From NCBI GenBank assembly GCA_026982035.1, contig JALSHW010000312.1, positions 1-8,218 of the forward strand: 8,218 nt of DNA, read 5' to 3'. The position numbers were made by a program, and so were the translations under genes. The stretch is from Phycisphaerales bacterium (lineage in GTDB: Bacteria > Planctomycetota > Phycisphaerae > Phycisphaerales > UBA1924). Below, one piece after another: positions 1 through 6,730 of the stretch. Position 1 is the first letter of the stretch. Every line of letters starts with the position of its first letter. The notes beneath the pieces are model-generated. The model saw nothing but the letters and a program-made list of their open reading frames with translations. It made no database searches and was not told the DNA's origin.

Positions 1-1
1 C

Positions 2-925
2 TCGGCGGTCCGCAAGGCGCTGCCCAACATCGGCAAAAAGAAAGAAGACTTCGTCTTTGTCTCCGGCATCGGATGTGCCGCTCGTTTTCCCTACTATGTT
101 GATACCTATGGCATGCACTCGATCCACGGGCGGGCACTGGCAATCGCAACCGGTGTCAAATGCGCCAACCCCGACCTCCAAGTCTGCGTCGTCTCAGGCG
201 ACGGCGACCTGCTCTCCATAGGCGGCAATCACACCATCCACACCATGCGACGCAATGTCGATATCACCATCCTCTTGCTCAACAACAAAATCTATGGCCT
301 CACCAAAGGGCAATACTCTCCGACCAGCGAAACCGGCAAGATTTCGCCGACTTCGCCTGCGGGATCGATCGATTATCCGATTAATCCGATTGCCATCGCC
401 GTGGCAACGGGATGCACATTCATTGCCCGGAGTTTGGATGTCGATATGAAGGGGATGGACACCATTTTCAATCGGGCGATGGCCCACAAAGGCACTTCGT
501 TTGTTGAAGTCTACCAAGATTGTAATATTTTCAACCACAAGGCATGGTTCTATGCATCTCAAAAAGACACCAGGCCAGAAAATACAATCGATCTCGAACA
601 TGGCAAACCGCTGATTTTTGGCGCCGATAAAGACAAGGGGATTCTGTTCAACTGCGGCCGCCCCAAAGTCGTCACGATCGGCAAAGACGGCATCTCAGAG
701 GCCGACCTGCTCGTCCACGACGAAACAGACCGATTCTTAGCCAATATGTATGCCCAGATGGCCCATCCAGAATTTCCAGAACCGATGGGCGTGCTCTACG
801 CAGACCCCACAAAGCCCACCTACAACGACCTGCTCTACGACCAACTCAACCAAGCCCAATCCCAACCTGGCCTGCCCGATCTACAGTCGCTGGTCAAAGG
901 GAATGAGTCATGGGAAGTCAAATAG
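2..925 (+). CDS. korB: 2-oxoacid:ferredoxin oxidoreductase, beta subunit (2-oxoglutarate type), 5'-truncated
   Basis: The reading frame is open from base 2 to the TAG at 923-925, giving 307 residues; the start lies outside the window. Visible family marks are SGIGCAARFPYY (fragment residues 21-32), which carries one iron-sulfur cysteine (C25), the IHGRA segment, the thiamine diphosphate motif GDGD (66-69) followed by NN (94-95), IYGLTKGQYSPTS, and a second cluster cysteine in YQDCNIFN (C174). The N-terminal CPGCG pair expected in this family would lie in the missing 30-40 residues. The long C-terminal tail with LEHGKP matches full-length KorB proteins. The known family role is the TPP-dependent oxidative decarboxylation of 2-oxoglutarate (or another 2-oxoacid) to the acyl-CoA with ferredoxin reduction, working with a KorA alpha subunit, which probably lies just upstream. 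Substrate choice between 2-oxoglutarate and other 2-oxoacids is inferred. The next internal ATG (113) is not the true start because conserved sequence precedes it. Confidence 0.93.
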   Translation, partial: SAVRKALPNIGKKKEDFVFVSGIGCAARFPYYVDTYGMHSIHGRALAIATGVKCANPDLQVCVVSGDGDLLSIGGNHTIHTMRRNVDITILLLNNKIYGLTKGQYSPTSETGKISPTSPAGSIDYPINPIAIAVATGCTFIARSLDVDMKGMDTIFNRAMAHKGTSFVEVYQDCNIFNHKAWFYASQKDTRPENTIDLEHGKPLIFGADKDKGILFNCGRPKVVTIGKDGISEADLLVHDETDRFLANMYAQMAHPEFPEPMGVLYADPTKPTYNDLLYDQLNQAQSQPGLPDLQSLVKGNESWEVK

Positions 926-995
926 CCCCGCCCGGATTCGAACCGGGGACCGAGCGATTATGAGTCGCGAGCTCTAACCGCTGAGCTACGGGGCC
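923..995 (-). tRNA. tRNA with CAU anticodon (tRNA-Ile2 or elongator tRNA-Met)
   Basis: The minus strand folds into a complete 73-base cloverleaf. The acceptor stem GGCCCCG/CGGGGCT has a G1-U72 wobble, and the D-arm is GCTC-AGCGGTTA-GAGC. The anticodon loop is CTCATAA, with anticodon CAT. The T-arm is CCCGG-TTCGAAT-CCGGG and the discriminator base is A73. The terminal CCA is not encoded. Pair 27-43 is a C-T mismatch; the other four anticodon-stem pairs are canonical. It is not an initiator, because it lacks three G-C pairs next to the anticodon loop. The D-loop and anticodon arm closely resemble the E. coli Ile2 tRNA as I remember it, and the C4-G69 and C5-G68 pairs are the ones reported as TilS (lysidine synthase) recognition elements, so Ile2 is slightly favoured over elongator Met. 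The 3' end overlaps the TAG stop of the convergent korB gene by three bases. Confidence 0.95.
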
Positions 996-1059
996 GAACA
1001 AGCGATCTTAGCACCTCCCATATAGAGAATCTGGATACGATTTCGCCGTATTTCACACC

Positions 1060-1065
1060 TACAAT
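1060..1065 (+). promoter_or_regulatory. Candidate -10 hexamer TACAAT just before the cystathionine beta-synthase start
   Basis: TACAAT matches the sigma-70 -10 consensus at 5 of 6 bases and ends six bases before the ATG at 1072. That distance would place transcription initiation at or very near the start codon. No recognisable -35 box sits 16-18 bases upstream. Only a weak AAGG (1067-1070) precedes the ATG, too close for a normal Shine-Dalgarno. This is inference from spacing; in an AT-richer intergenic stretch it could be chance. Confidence 0.35.
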
Positions 1066-1071
1066 CAAGGC

Positions 1072-2481
1072 ATGACCATCACCAAAAAATCATCCGCTTC
1101 GACCGCTTGCTCCAAGACTTTTAACTCCATCCTCGATGCGATTGGCAACACGCCACTGGTTCGGCTCAATAAGGTCGCCGACCAGAGCGGCGCCAGCGTG
1201 TACGCCAAATGCGAATTCATGAACCCCGCCGGCTCGATCAAAGACCGCATGGCACGCTACATCATCGAAATGGCCGAAAATGAAGGGCTCCTCAAACCCG
1301 GCGGCACCATCGTCGAAAATACCTCAGGCAACACCGGCATGGGCGCCGCGATGACCGCCGCGGCCAAAGGATACAAATCCGTCTTCACCATGCCTGACAA
1401 AATGAGCCAGGAAAAAATCGACGGCCTCCGTGCCTACGGCGCACAGGTCATCATCACCCCGACCGATGTCCCAGGCGATTCACCAGACCACTATGTCAAT
1501 GTCGCCAAGAAGGTCGCTGAGGACACGCCGAACTCGTTCTATATGGACCAGTACCACTCCCAGTGGAACATCGAAGCCCACGAACTCTCCACCGGCAAAG
1601 AACTCTACGAACAAACCGACGGCGGCCAAGTCGACGCCATCGTCATCGGCACAGGCACCGGCGGAACCGCATCAGGCATCGGTCGATACTTCAAAAAAAT
1701 GGGTGCCAAAACCAAAATCATCGGCGTAGACCCACTCGGCTCCGTCCACTACTCCATCTTCCATACCGGAAAACCCAGCACGCCCTATGTTTACAAAGTT
1801 GAAGGCCTGGGCGAAGACATCGTCTGCCGAGCGTTTGATCCATCGGTGATTGATTCTATGTATCAGGTCAACGACTACGAATGTTTCACCATGGCCAGAA
1901 AACTCGTCCGCGAAGAAGGCCTCTTCTGCGGCGGCTCCTCAGGAGGCATGGTTCACATCGCTTGCGAAATCGCCAAATCCATGGGCCCAGACAAAAAAGT
2001 CATCGCCATCTGCCCAGATTCAGGCACCCGCTATGTCACCAAATACCTCTCCGACGAATGGATGAAAATGCACGGCTTCCTCGAACCCGAAAAGGGACTC
2101 GGACTCATCGAAGACCTCATCGATCGATCCAAGCCCGTCATCTCCATAGCAGACTCGGCAACAGTGGGGGAGGTCATCGACACCCTCCGCACCAATGGCA
2201 TCTCCCAAGTCCCCGTCACCGATGCCTCAGGCAAACCCACCGGGATCATCCACGAAGTGGACATCCTCCGCGCCTTGCAAAATGGTTCGGCAACGACAAG
2301 TTCACCAGCCAAGTCCATCGCCAACCCGCTCGACGGACTCCTCCATCCAAAGGCCCGCATCGAAGAACTCTATGGCGTCTTCGGCGCCGACCAAGTCGCA
2401 CTCGTCTACGAAGCCAACCAAATCCTCGGCGTCATCTCACAAATCGACCTCATCGAACACCTCGGCAAAAACGCACACTAA
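1072..2481 (+). CDS. cbs: Cystathionine beta-synthase (PLP enzyme with C-terminal CBS-domain pair)
   Basis: This 469-residue protein condenses L-homocysteine with serine (or an activated serine) to cystathionine in the cytosol, the first step of reverse transsulfuration. Residues 16-340 form a fold-type II PLP domain. GSIKDR (54-59) holds the Schiff-base lysine K57, TSGNTG (84-89) is the substrate/PLP loop, GTGTGGT (193-199) is the phosphate-binding loop, and PDSGTRYVTKYLSDEW (315-330) supplies the serine that contacts the pyridine nitrogen. This last segment resembles animal and bacterial cystathionine beta-synthases rather than O-acetylserine sulfhydrylases. Two CBS motifs follow (about 355-402 and 415-466, with GIIHEVDIL and GVISQIDLI); in relatives this Bateman module is regulatory and may bind an adenosyl ligand. 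The haem-binding N-terminal extension of the human enzyme is absent. The ATG at 1072 is the only sensible start before the conserved region. The next gene, a cystathionine lyase/synthase, follows after 41 bases, which supports both the function and an operon. Use of O-acetylserine (MccA-like) cannot be excluded. Confidence 0.92.
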   Translation: MTITKKSSASTACSKTFNSILDAIGNTPLVRLNKVADQSGASVYAKCEFMNPAGSIKDRMARYIIEMAENEGLLKPGGTIVENTSGNTGMGAAMTAAAKGYKSVFTMPDKMSQEKIDGLRAYGAQVIITPTDVPGDSPDHYVNVAKKVAEDTPNSFYMDQYHSQWNIEAHELSTGKELYEQTDGGQVDAIVIGTGTGGTASGIGRYFKKMGAKTKIIGVDPLGSVHYSIFHTGKPSTPYVYKVEGLGEDIVCRAFDPSVIDSMYQVNDYECFTMARKLVREEGLFCGGSSGGMVHIACEIAKSMGPDKKVIAICPDSGTRYVTKYLSDEWMKMHGFLEPEKGLGLIEDLIDRSKPVISIADSATVGEVIDTLRTNGISQVPVTDASGKPTGIIHEVDILRALQNGSATTSSPAKSIANPLDGLLHPKARIEELYGVFGADQVALVYEANQILGVISQIDLIEHLGKNAH

Positions 2482-2507
2482 CCCACACATTCCCGGCATC
2501 CGTATCC

Positions 2508-2513
2508 AGAGGA
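2508..2513 (+). promoter_or_regulatory. Ribosome binding site AGAGGA of the cystathionine lyase/synthase gene
   Basis: AGAGGA stands nine bases before the ATG at 2523. It decides the start of the downstream gene, whose frame is otherwise open far upstream (back to 1881) through the 3' half of the cystathionine beta-synthase gene. Confidence 0.6.
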
Positions 2514-2522
2514 ACACACCAC

Positions 2523-3710
2523 ATGCATGTCAACGATTCCCACAAGTTCGGCACCCGCGCCATCCACGCCGGCCAAACCCCCGACCCGTCCACCGGCGCG
2601 ATCATGACGCCGATCTATCAGACCTCCACTTATGTGCAGAAATCTCCGGGCGTGATCGTTGGCGAATACGACTACTCCAGAGCCGCCAATCCGACACGGG
2701 CCGCCCTTGAAGCCAACCTCGCCAATCTCGAAGGTGCCAAGCACGGCTTGTGCTTCTCCTCAGGTGTTGCCGCAACCGGCGTTGTCCTTCATCTCCTGAG
2801 TTCAGGCGACAAAGTCCTCCTCGGAGACGATGTTTATGGCGGCACCAACCGCCTCTTCCACCGCGTCTTTGCCCAACTCGGAATCGAAACGGTTTTGGTC
2901 GACATGACCGATCTCGATGCCGTCAAAAACGCCATCGATGATCGCGTCAAACTCATCTGGCTCGAAACCCCGACCAATCCAACCCTCAAAATCACCGACA
3001 TCAAAGCGGTGGGGGACTTGGCCAAAGCCAACAACATCATCCTCGCCGTCGATAATACATTTGCGACTCCATACCTTCAGACTCCGCTTGCTTTGGGTGC
3101 TGACATCGTCTGTCACTCCACAACCAAATACATCGGAGGCCACTCCGACTCCATCGGCGGTGCCCTGCTCGTCAATGACGACACGCTCCATGAAAAACTC
3201 AAGTTCATCCAGCTTTCTGAAGGCGCTGTCCCAGGCATCATGGAATGTTTCTTGCTTCTGCGCTCTACCAAAACGCTCCATGTCCGCATGCAACGCCACT
3301 GCGAGAACGCCGCCAAGGTTGCCGATTTCCTCAACAACCACCAAGGCGTTGAGAGCGTGATCTACCCCGGACTCGAATCCCACCCGCAACACGAACTTGC
3401 CAAAAAACAAATGCCAGGCTTCGGCGGCATGATCACCATGTACCTCCGAGGCGGTATCGAAGAATCGCGCACCATGCTCGAAAACACCAAACTCTTTGCC
3501 TGTGCCGAATCCCTCGGTGGCGTCGAGTCCCTCATCGAACACCCCGCCATCATGACCCACGCCTCGGTCCCCGCCGACCAACGCAAACAACTTGGGATCG
3601 ATGACAATCTGATTCGCCTGTCCGTCGGTATCGAAGATGTCGAAGACCTGATTGCCGATCTCAACCAAGCAATCGCCCAGGCCCTCAAATCCTGCGGCAC
3701 CGTTTGCTGA
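2523..3710 (+). CDS. Cystathionine gamma-lyase or gamma-synthase (Cys/Met-metabolism PLP family)
   Basis: The 395-residue product is full length for the fold-type I Cys/Met metabolism PLP family. Conserved marks include YSRAANPTR (51-59, the Tyr and Arg that contact PLP phosphate from the partner subunit), SSGVAA (79-84), DDVYGGT (102-108, stacking Tyr), AVDNTF (175-180, Asp for the pyridine nitrogen), HSTTKYIGGH (198-207) with Schiff-base lysine K202, SLGGVESLIEHP (330-341) and the carboxylate-binding Arg in LIRLSVGIED (363-372). Family members either split cystathionine to cysteine, 2-oxobutyrate and ammonia (gamma-lyase) or make cystathionine from an acylated homoserine (gamma-synthase, MetB). 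Sequence motifs alone do not separate the two here. Location directly behind a cystathionine beta-synthase favours gamma-lyase, completing the conversion of homocysteine to cysteine. ATG 2523 is chosen because it has a Shine-Dalgarno and gives a standard family N-terminus; an open frame that extends further upstream is Arg/His-rich shadow of the preceding gene. Confidence 0.93.
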   Translation: MHVNDSHKFGTRAIHAGQTPDPSTGAIMTPIYQTSTYVQKSPGVIVGEYDYSRAANPTRAALEANLANLEGAKHGLCFSSGVAATGVVLHLLSSGDKVLLGDDVYGGTNRLFHRVFAQLGIETVLVDMTDLDAVKNAIDDRVKLIWLETPTNPTLKITDIKAVGDLAKANNIILAVDNTFATPYLQTPLALGADIVCHSTTKYIGGHSDSIGGALLVNDDTLHEKLKFIQLSEGAVPGIMECFLLLRSTKTLHVRMQRHCENAAKVADFLNNHQGVESVIYPGLESHPQHELAKKQMPGFGGMITMYLRGGIEESRTMLENTKLFACAESLGGVESLIEHPAIMTHASVPADQRKQLGIDDNLIRLSVGIEDVEDLIADLNQAIAQALKSCGTVC

Positions 3711-3856
3711 TATTCGCTCAAAGTTTCAGTCACAATCTATAGAGTCGTTGCTTGCTCAACAAGAATTTGCCGTATTCACTCAGAATATCTCGTGCCGTTA
3801 TGCGTCATTCCCCCCAATTCAATACGCAGTGCGATGTCTCGAACTTGAGTCTGCTC

Positions 3857-3864
3857 GTCGATAA
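3857..3864 (+). promoter_or_regulatory. Possible sigma-28 (FliA)-like -10 element GTCGATAA
   Basis: GTCGATAA differs by one base from the sigma-28 -10 consensus GCCGATAA and lies 66 bases before the chemotaxis-receptor start, a gene class often read by sigma-28. However, no TAAA-type -35 element is present at the right distance (the corresponding bases near 3838-3845 do not match), so support is weak. Confidence 0.18.
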
Positions 3865-3917
3865 GCCGAAGGCACACCTGTCACCAAAGGACAATGCGGT
3901 CCTATTTCTTGTGTGGC

Positions 3918-3923
3918 AGGAGA
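3918..3923 (+). promoter_or_regulatory. Ribosome binding site AGGAGA of the chemotaxis receptor gene
   Basis: AGGAGA lies seven bases before the ATG at 3931. It overlaps the coding stretch that would be used from the in-frame upstream GTG at 3913, which is therefore unlikely to be the real start. Confidence 0.7.
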
Positions 3924-3930
3924 AAGCCGA

Positions 3931-5907
3931 ATGTCAATCCGCACCAAACTTATTGTCCTGTTGTTGTTCCCAACGGTCGCGTTTATGTATTTTGCTGGTT
4001 CTGCTTTCAAGGATGCCCAGGCCAAGGCCGTCGACAATACAGCCATTGCATCATTGAGCGAACTGGCAACCGTGATGAGCGCTCTGGTTCACGAGTGTCA
4101 AAAAGAACGCGGCTACACCGCCGGATTCCTCGGCTCCAAAGGAGCCAAGTTTGCCACAGAACTTCCAACTCAACGATCACTTTCCGATCAGCGGATTTTA
4201 GTTCTCAACGAATACCTCCAATCAAATCCACTCGAAACCAAGCCACTGAAAATCCGACGAGCCGTCAGCGAAGCCCTCACGATGGTCGGCAAGATCGACA
4301 CCATCCGTCAACAAGTCAGCGGGCAGCAGATTCAAGCCAAAGACGCCATCGGCTACTACACATCCATGAACGCTGCATTTCTCGATGCAATCGCAGAAAT
4401 CGCCCATGAGAGTTCCGACGATCTCCTCGCCCGTGAACTTGCTGGGTACGCCAATTTTCTCAAATCCAAAGAGCGTGCCGGCATCGAAAGAGCGGTCCTC
4501 TCCAATACTTTTGCCCAAGACTCCTTTGGCCTTGGCATGTACGCCAAGTTGATCACCCTGATTGGTGCCCAAGACAACTATATGGATGCGTTTCTTGCTG
4601 TTTGCTCAGATCAGGCCATGACTCAATACAAAGATGCAATCGCAGATCCATCGTTTTCCAAGGTCCAGGAATACCGGCAAGTCGCCTTGTCCAAAGCAAA
4701 CGAAGGCCAGTTTGGACAACAAGCCGAAGAATGGTTCAAAACTTCAACCGCTCGAATCAATAAACTCAAAGAAGTCGAAGATGCCCTCTCAACGATCGTG
4801 TTGACCAGAGCCAACTCTATCAAATCTCAAGCAACTTCGTCGATGCAAATCATCGGAGTCGCAGGGGTCGTGGTCTTTGGCCTGACCACCTTCGGCGGAC
4901 TCATGATGATTCGTCTGGTCATCAATCCAATTCGCCAAACCGTCGAAGCAATGGACAAAATCGCCCAAGGCGACCTGACCATCAAACTTGAGGAAAACCG
5001 AAAGGACGAACTCGGTGCCATAGCCATTTCATCCAACAAGATGACCGACGCACTTGCATCGGTCATTCGTGATGTGATCACTTCCTCACACGATGTCGCT
5101 TCAGCGGCCACCGAAGTCTCTGCAAATGCCGAGGAATTATCATCGGGAATGTATGAGCAATCTTCAAATCTCAACCAGGTATCAGCAGCCATTGAAGAAA
5201 TGAACGCTTCGATCACTGAAGTTGCTGGAAAGAGTTCGCATGCCGAGTCGTTGGCAAATGAGTCCAGAAACCTCGCCCAGAGTGGTGGGGAGGTTGTTGA
5301 ACACACCATCTCAGGAATCGAAGGCATTGCATCTCTAGTCAACCAGTCCGCCAGCACCGTCGGCGAATTGGGAAGCAAAAGCCAAACCATCGGCCAAATC
5401 ATCAACACCATCAATGACATTGCCGACCAAACCAATCTACTGGCGCTCAACGCTGCAATTGAAGCGGCCAGAGCTGGCGAGCATGGACGCGGATTCGCCG
5501 TTGTTGCCGACGAGGTTCGTAAACTTGCCGAACGCACTACAGAAGCAACCTCCGAAGTTTCTCAATCCATCAGTGATATCCAGAAGGAAGCCCAGAACGC
5601 CGTAAGTTCAATTGATGGATGCCAAGAAGAAATGGAAACCGGCGTTTCGTTTGCCAAAGAAGCAGGCGAATCGCTCAAGTCGATCGTATTGGCAAACAGC
5701 TCCGTCAGTACAGAAATCTCAGGAATAGCTGCGGCGACCGAAGAACAATCCGACGCCTGCGCATCGATCAGTGAAAATATCGAAAACATCAGCAGTCTCA
5801 TTGAACGATCAACCGATGGCGTTCGAGAAGCCGCTACAGCTTCAGCCATGTTGTCAAAAAGTGCTGAAGAACTTCAATCGATGGTTGCCAGGTTCAAAGT
5901 CGAATAA
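3931..5907 (+). CDS. Methyl-accepting chemotaxis protein with periplasmic NIT (nitrate/nitrite-sensing type) domain
   Basis: The 658-residue receptor has the classic layout. A first membrane helix spans about residues 6-26. A mostly helical periplasmic domain spans about 28-300. A second membrane helix spans about 306-329. A HAMP linker starting NPIRQ runs from 332 to about 380, and a long cytoplasmic coiled-coil signalling domain runs to the C-terminus. The hairpin tip around 492-535, with [20 protein letters not shown] and [16 protein letters not shown], is the highly conserved CheA/CheW contact region. The periplasmic part begins with [18 protein letters not shown] (54-71) followed by LPTQR, the signature of the NIT domain found in receptors thought to sense nitrate or nitrite; the ligand here is inferred, not shown. 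No NWETF-type CheR-docking pentapeptide is present at the C-terminus. No che genes occur in the window, so this is an orphan receptor. The start at 3931 follows a good Shine-Dalgarno. The 3' end is only seven bases from the end of the convergent trpA. Confidence 0.94.
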   Translation: MSIRTKLIVLLLFPTVAFMYFAGSAFKDAQAKAVDNTAIASLSELATVMSALVHECQKERGYTAGFLGSKGAKFATELPTQRSLSDQRILVLNEYLQSNPLETKPLKIRRAVSEALTMVGKIDTIRQQVSGQQIQAKDAIGYYTSMNAAFLDAIAEIAHESSDDLLARELAGYANFLKSKERAGIERAVLSNTFAQDSFGLGMYAKLITLIGAQDNYMDAFLAVCSDQAMTQYKDAIADPSFSKVQEYRQVALSKANEGQFGQQAEEWFKTSTARINKLKEVEDALSTIVLTRANSIKSQATSSMQIIGVAGVVVFGLTTFGGLMMIRLVINPIRQTVEAMDKIAQGDLTIKLEENRKDELGAIAISSNKMTDALASVIRDVITSSHDVASAATEVSANAEELSSGMYEQSSNLNQVSAAIEEMNASITEVAGKSSHAESLANESRNLAQSGGEVVEHTISGIEGIASLVNQSASTVGELGSKSQTIGQIINTINDIADQTNLLALNAAIEAARAGEHGRGFAVVADEVRKLAERTTEATSEVSQSISDIQKEAQNAVSSIDGCQEEMETGVSFAKEAGESLKSIVLANSSVSTEISGIAAATEEQSDACASISENIENISSLIERSTDGVREAATASAMLSKSAEELQSMVARFKVE

Positions 5908-5914
5908 CGAAAAT

Positions 5915-6730
5915 TTACATCAAGTCATCCATCGACATTGATCCAGCGGAAAGTTCAAGCAGGAATATTTCCGCCTCTTGGGCAGTGTCTTTCTTGGATT
6001 CATGGGCTTCGAGAAGCCGCCGAACCAAAGCACTCCCCACAATCGCTCCGTCGGCGTGCTGCGTCACCGCCTTGACATGCTCGGCGCTCGCAATCCCAAA
6101 GCCACACGCAATCGGTGTCGATGATTTCTGACGAAGCACCCGCACCCGATCCCCAATCTCAGGCATCTCCGACCGCTCCCCAGTAATCCCCGCCCGCGCC
6201 AGCAGATACACAAAACCACTCGACGCCTTGGAAATCTCCCCGGCCCGATCCTCAGGTGTCGAAGGCGAAATCAACAACGAGTTGGTCAACCCATGCCTCT
6301 TGCATGCTTCAATATAAGGCCCCGCCTCTTCAAGCACAACATCAGGAAAAATACACCCATCAAACCCCGCCTCAGCGGCACGCTTGCAAAACACCTCAGC
6401 CCCACCAAGAGCAATCACAATACTCGACGACACCATCGCCACCAATCCAAGATCAATATCCCCGCGTACCGAAGCCACCTGTTCAAAGATCAAATCAGGC
6501 GTCATTCCTTGCTCGATCGCCTCGTGCATCGCCGCAGCAATCACAGGCCCATCGGCAACCGGATCCGAATACGGAAACCCAATCTCCACAATCGAAGCCC
6601 CACCCGCCTCCAACGCAGAAAGCAACGACACCAACGAATCAACAGTGGGGGACCCGCCGCACACAAACGGCAACAACACCGGATGGTTCGATTCCTTGGC
6701 ACGCTTAAAAATATCAACAATCCGGTTCAT
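5915..6730 (-). CDS. trpA: Tryptophan synthase alpha subunit
   Basis: The 271-residue TIM-barrel protein cleaves indole-3-glycerol phosphate to indole and glyceraldehyde 3-phosphate; indole then passes to the TrpB beta subunit. Both catalytic acids fall at the same numbers as in the enterobacterial enzyme: E49 in VEIGFPYSDP and D60 in VADGPVI. Y175 and loop 6 (YLLARAGITGER, 175-186) and the phosphate-binding CGFGIAS (209-215) and GAIVGSALV (228-236) are also present. The segment after strand 3 reads MVSSSIV (99-105) where many family members have an M-Tyr-x-Asn type sequence, so that part of the active-site wall is altered. The ATG overlaps the stop of the upstream map gene as ATGA (6730-6727), and no separate Shine-Dalgarno is evident; translational coupling to map is likely. 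trpB and the other trp genes are not in the window. The stop TAA is at 5917-5915. Confidence 0.95.
   Translation of the reverse strand: MNRIVDIFKRAKESNHPVLLPFVCGGSPTVDSLVSLLSALEAGGASIVEIGFPYSDPVADGPVIAAAMHEAIEQGMTPDLIFEQVASVRGDIDLGLVAMVSSSIVIALGGAEVFCKRAAEAGFDGCIFPDVVLEEAGPYIEACKRHGLTNSLLISPSTPEDRAGEISKASSGFVYLLARAGITGERSEMPEIGDRVRVLRQKSSTPIACGFGIASAEHVKAVTQHADGAIVGSALVRRLLEAHESKKDTAQEAEIFLLELSAGSMSMDDLM

Noticed and set aside
113..115. ATG at 113 as the start of korB
   Set aside because: Conserved family sequence including the cluster cysteine in SGIGCAARFPYY lies upstream in the same frame, so the gene is simply cut by the window edge.
1019..1024. TATATG on the minus strand as a -10 box for the tRNA
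   Set aside because: It is 23 bases from the tRNA 5' end, which is plausible, but it matches only four of six bases and has no -35 partner.
1881..2522. In-frame 214-residue N-terminal extension of the cystathionine lyase/synthase gene
   Set aside because: It overlaps the 3' half of the cystathionine beta-synthase gene in another frame, is rich in Arg, His and Pro, resembles no family N-terminus, and a good Shine-Dalgarno with ATG sits at 2508-2525.
2802..3668. Long open frame (288 residues) on the minus strand opposite the cystathionine lyase/synthase gene
   Set aside because: It is an antisense shadow of a strongly supported gene, caused by codon bias; it has no recognisable motif.
3652..3864. 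Small plus-strand open frame (70 residues) bridging the end of the cystathionine gene and the leader
   Set aside because: It starts inside the preceding gene without a ribosome binding site, has low-complexity composition and no recognisable domain.
3913..3930. GTG at 3913 as the chemoreceptor start
   Set aside because: It would place the AGGAGA Shine-Dalgarno inside the coding sequence; ATG 3931 is seven bases after that site and gives a normal short N-terminus before the first membrane helix.
4827..5537. Open frame of 236 residues on the minus strand within the chemoreceptor gene
   Set aside because: It lies wholly antisense to the conserved HAMP and signalling domains; its Ser/Ala-rich composition is what reversing that sequence gives.
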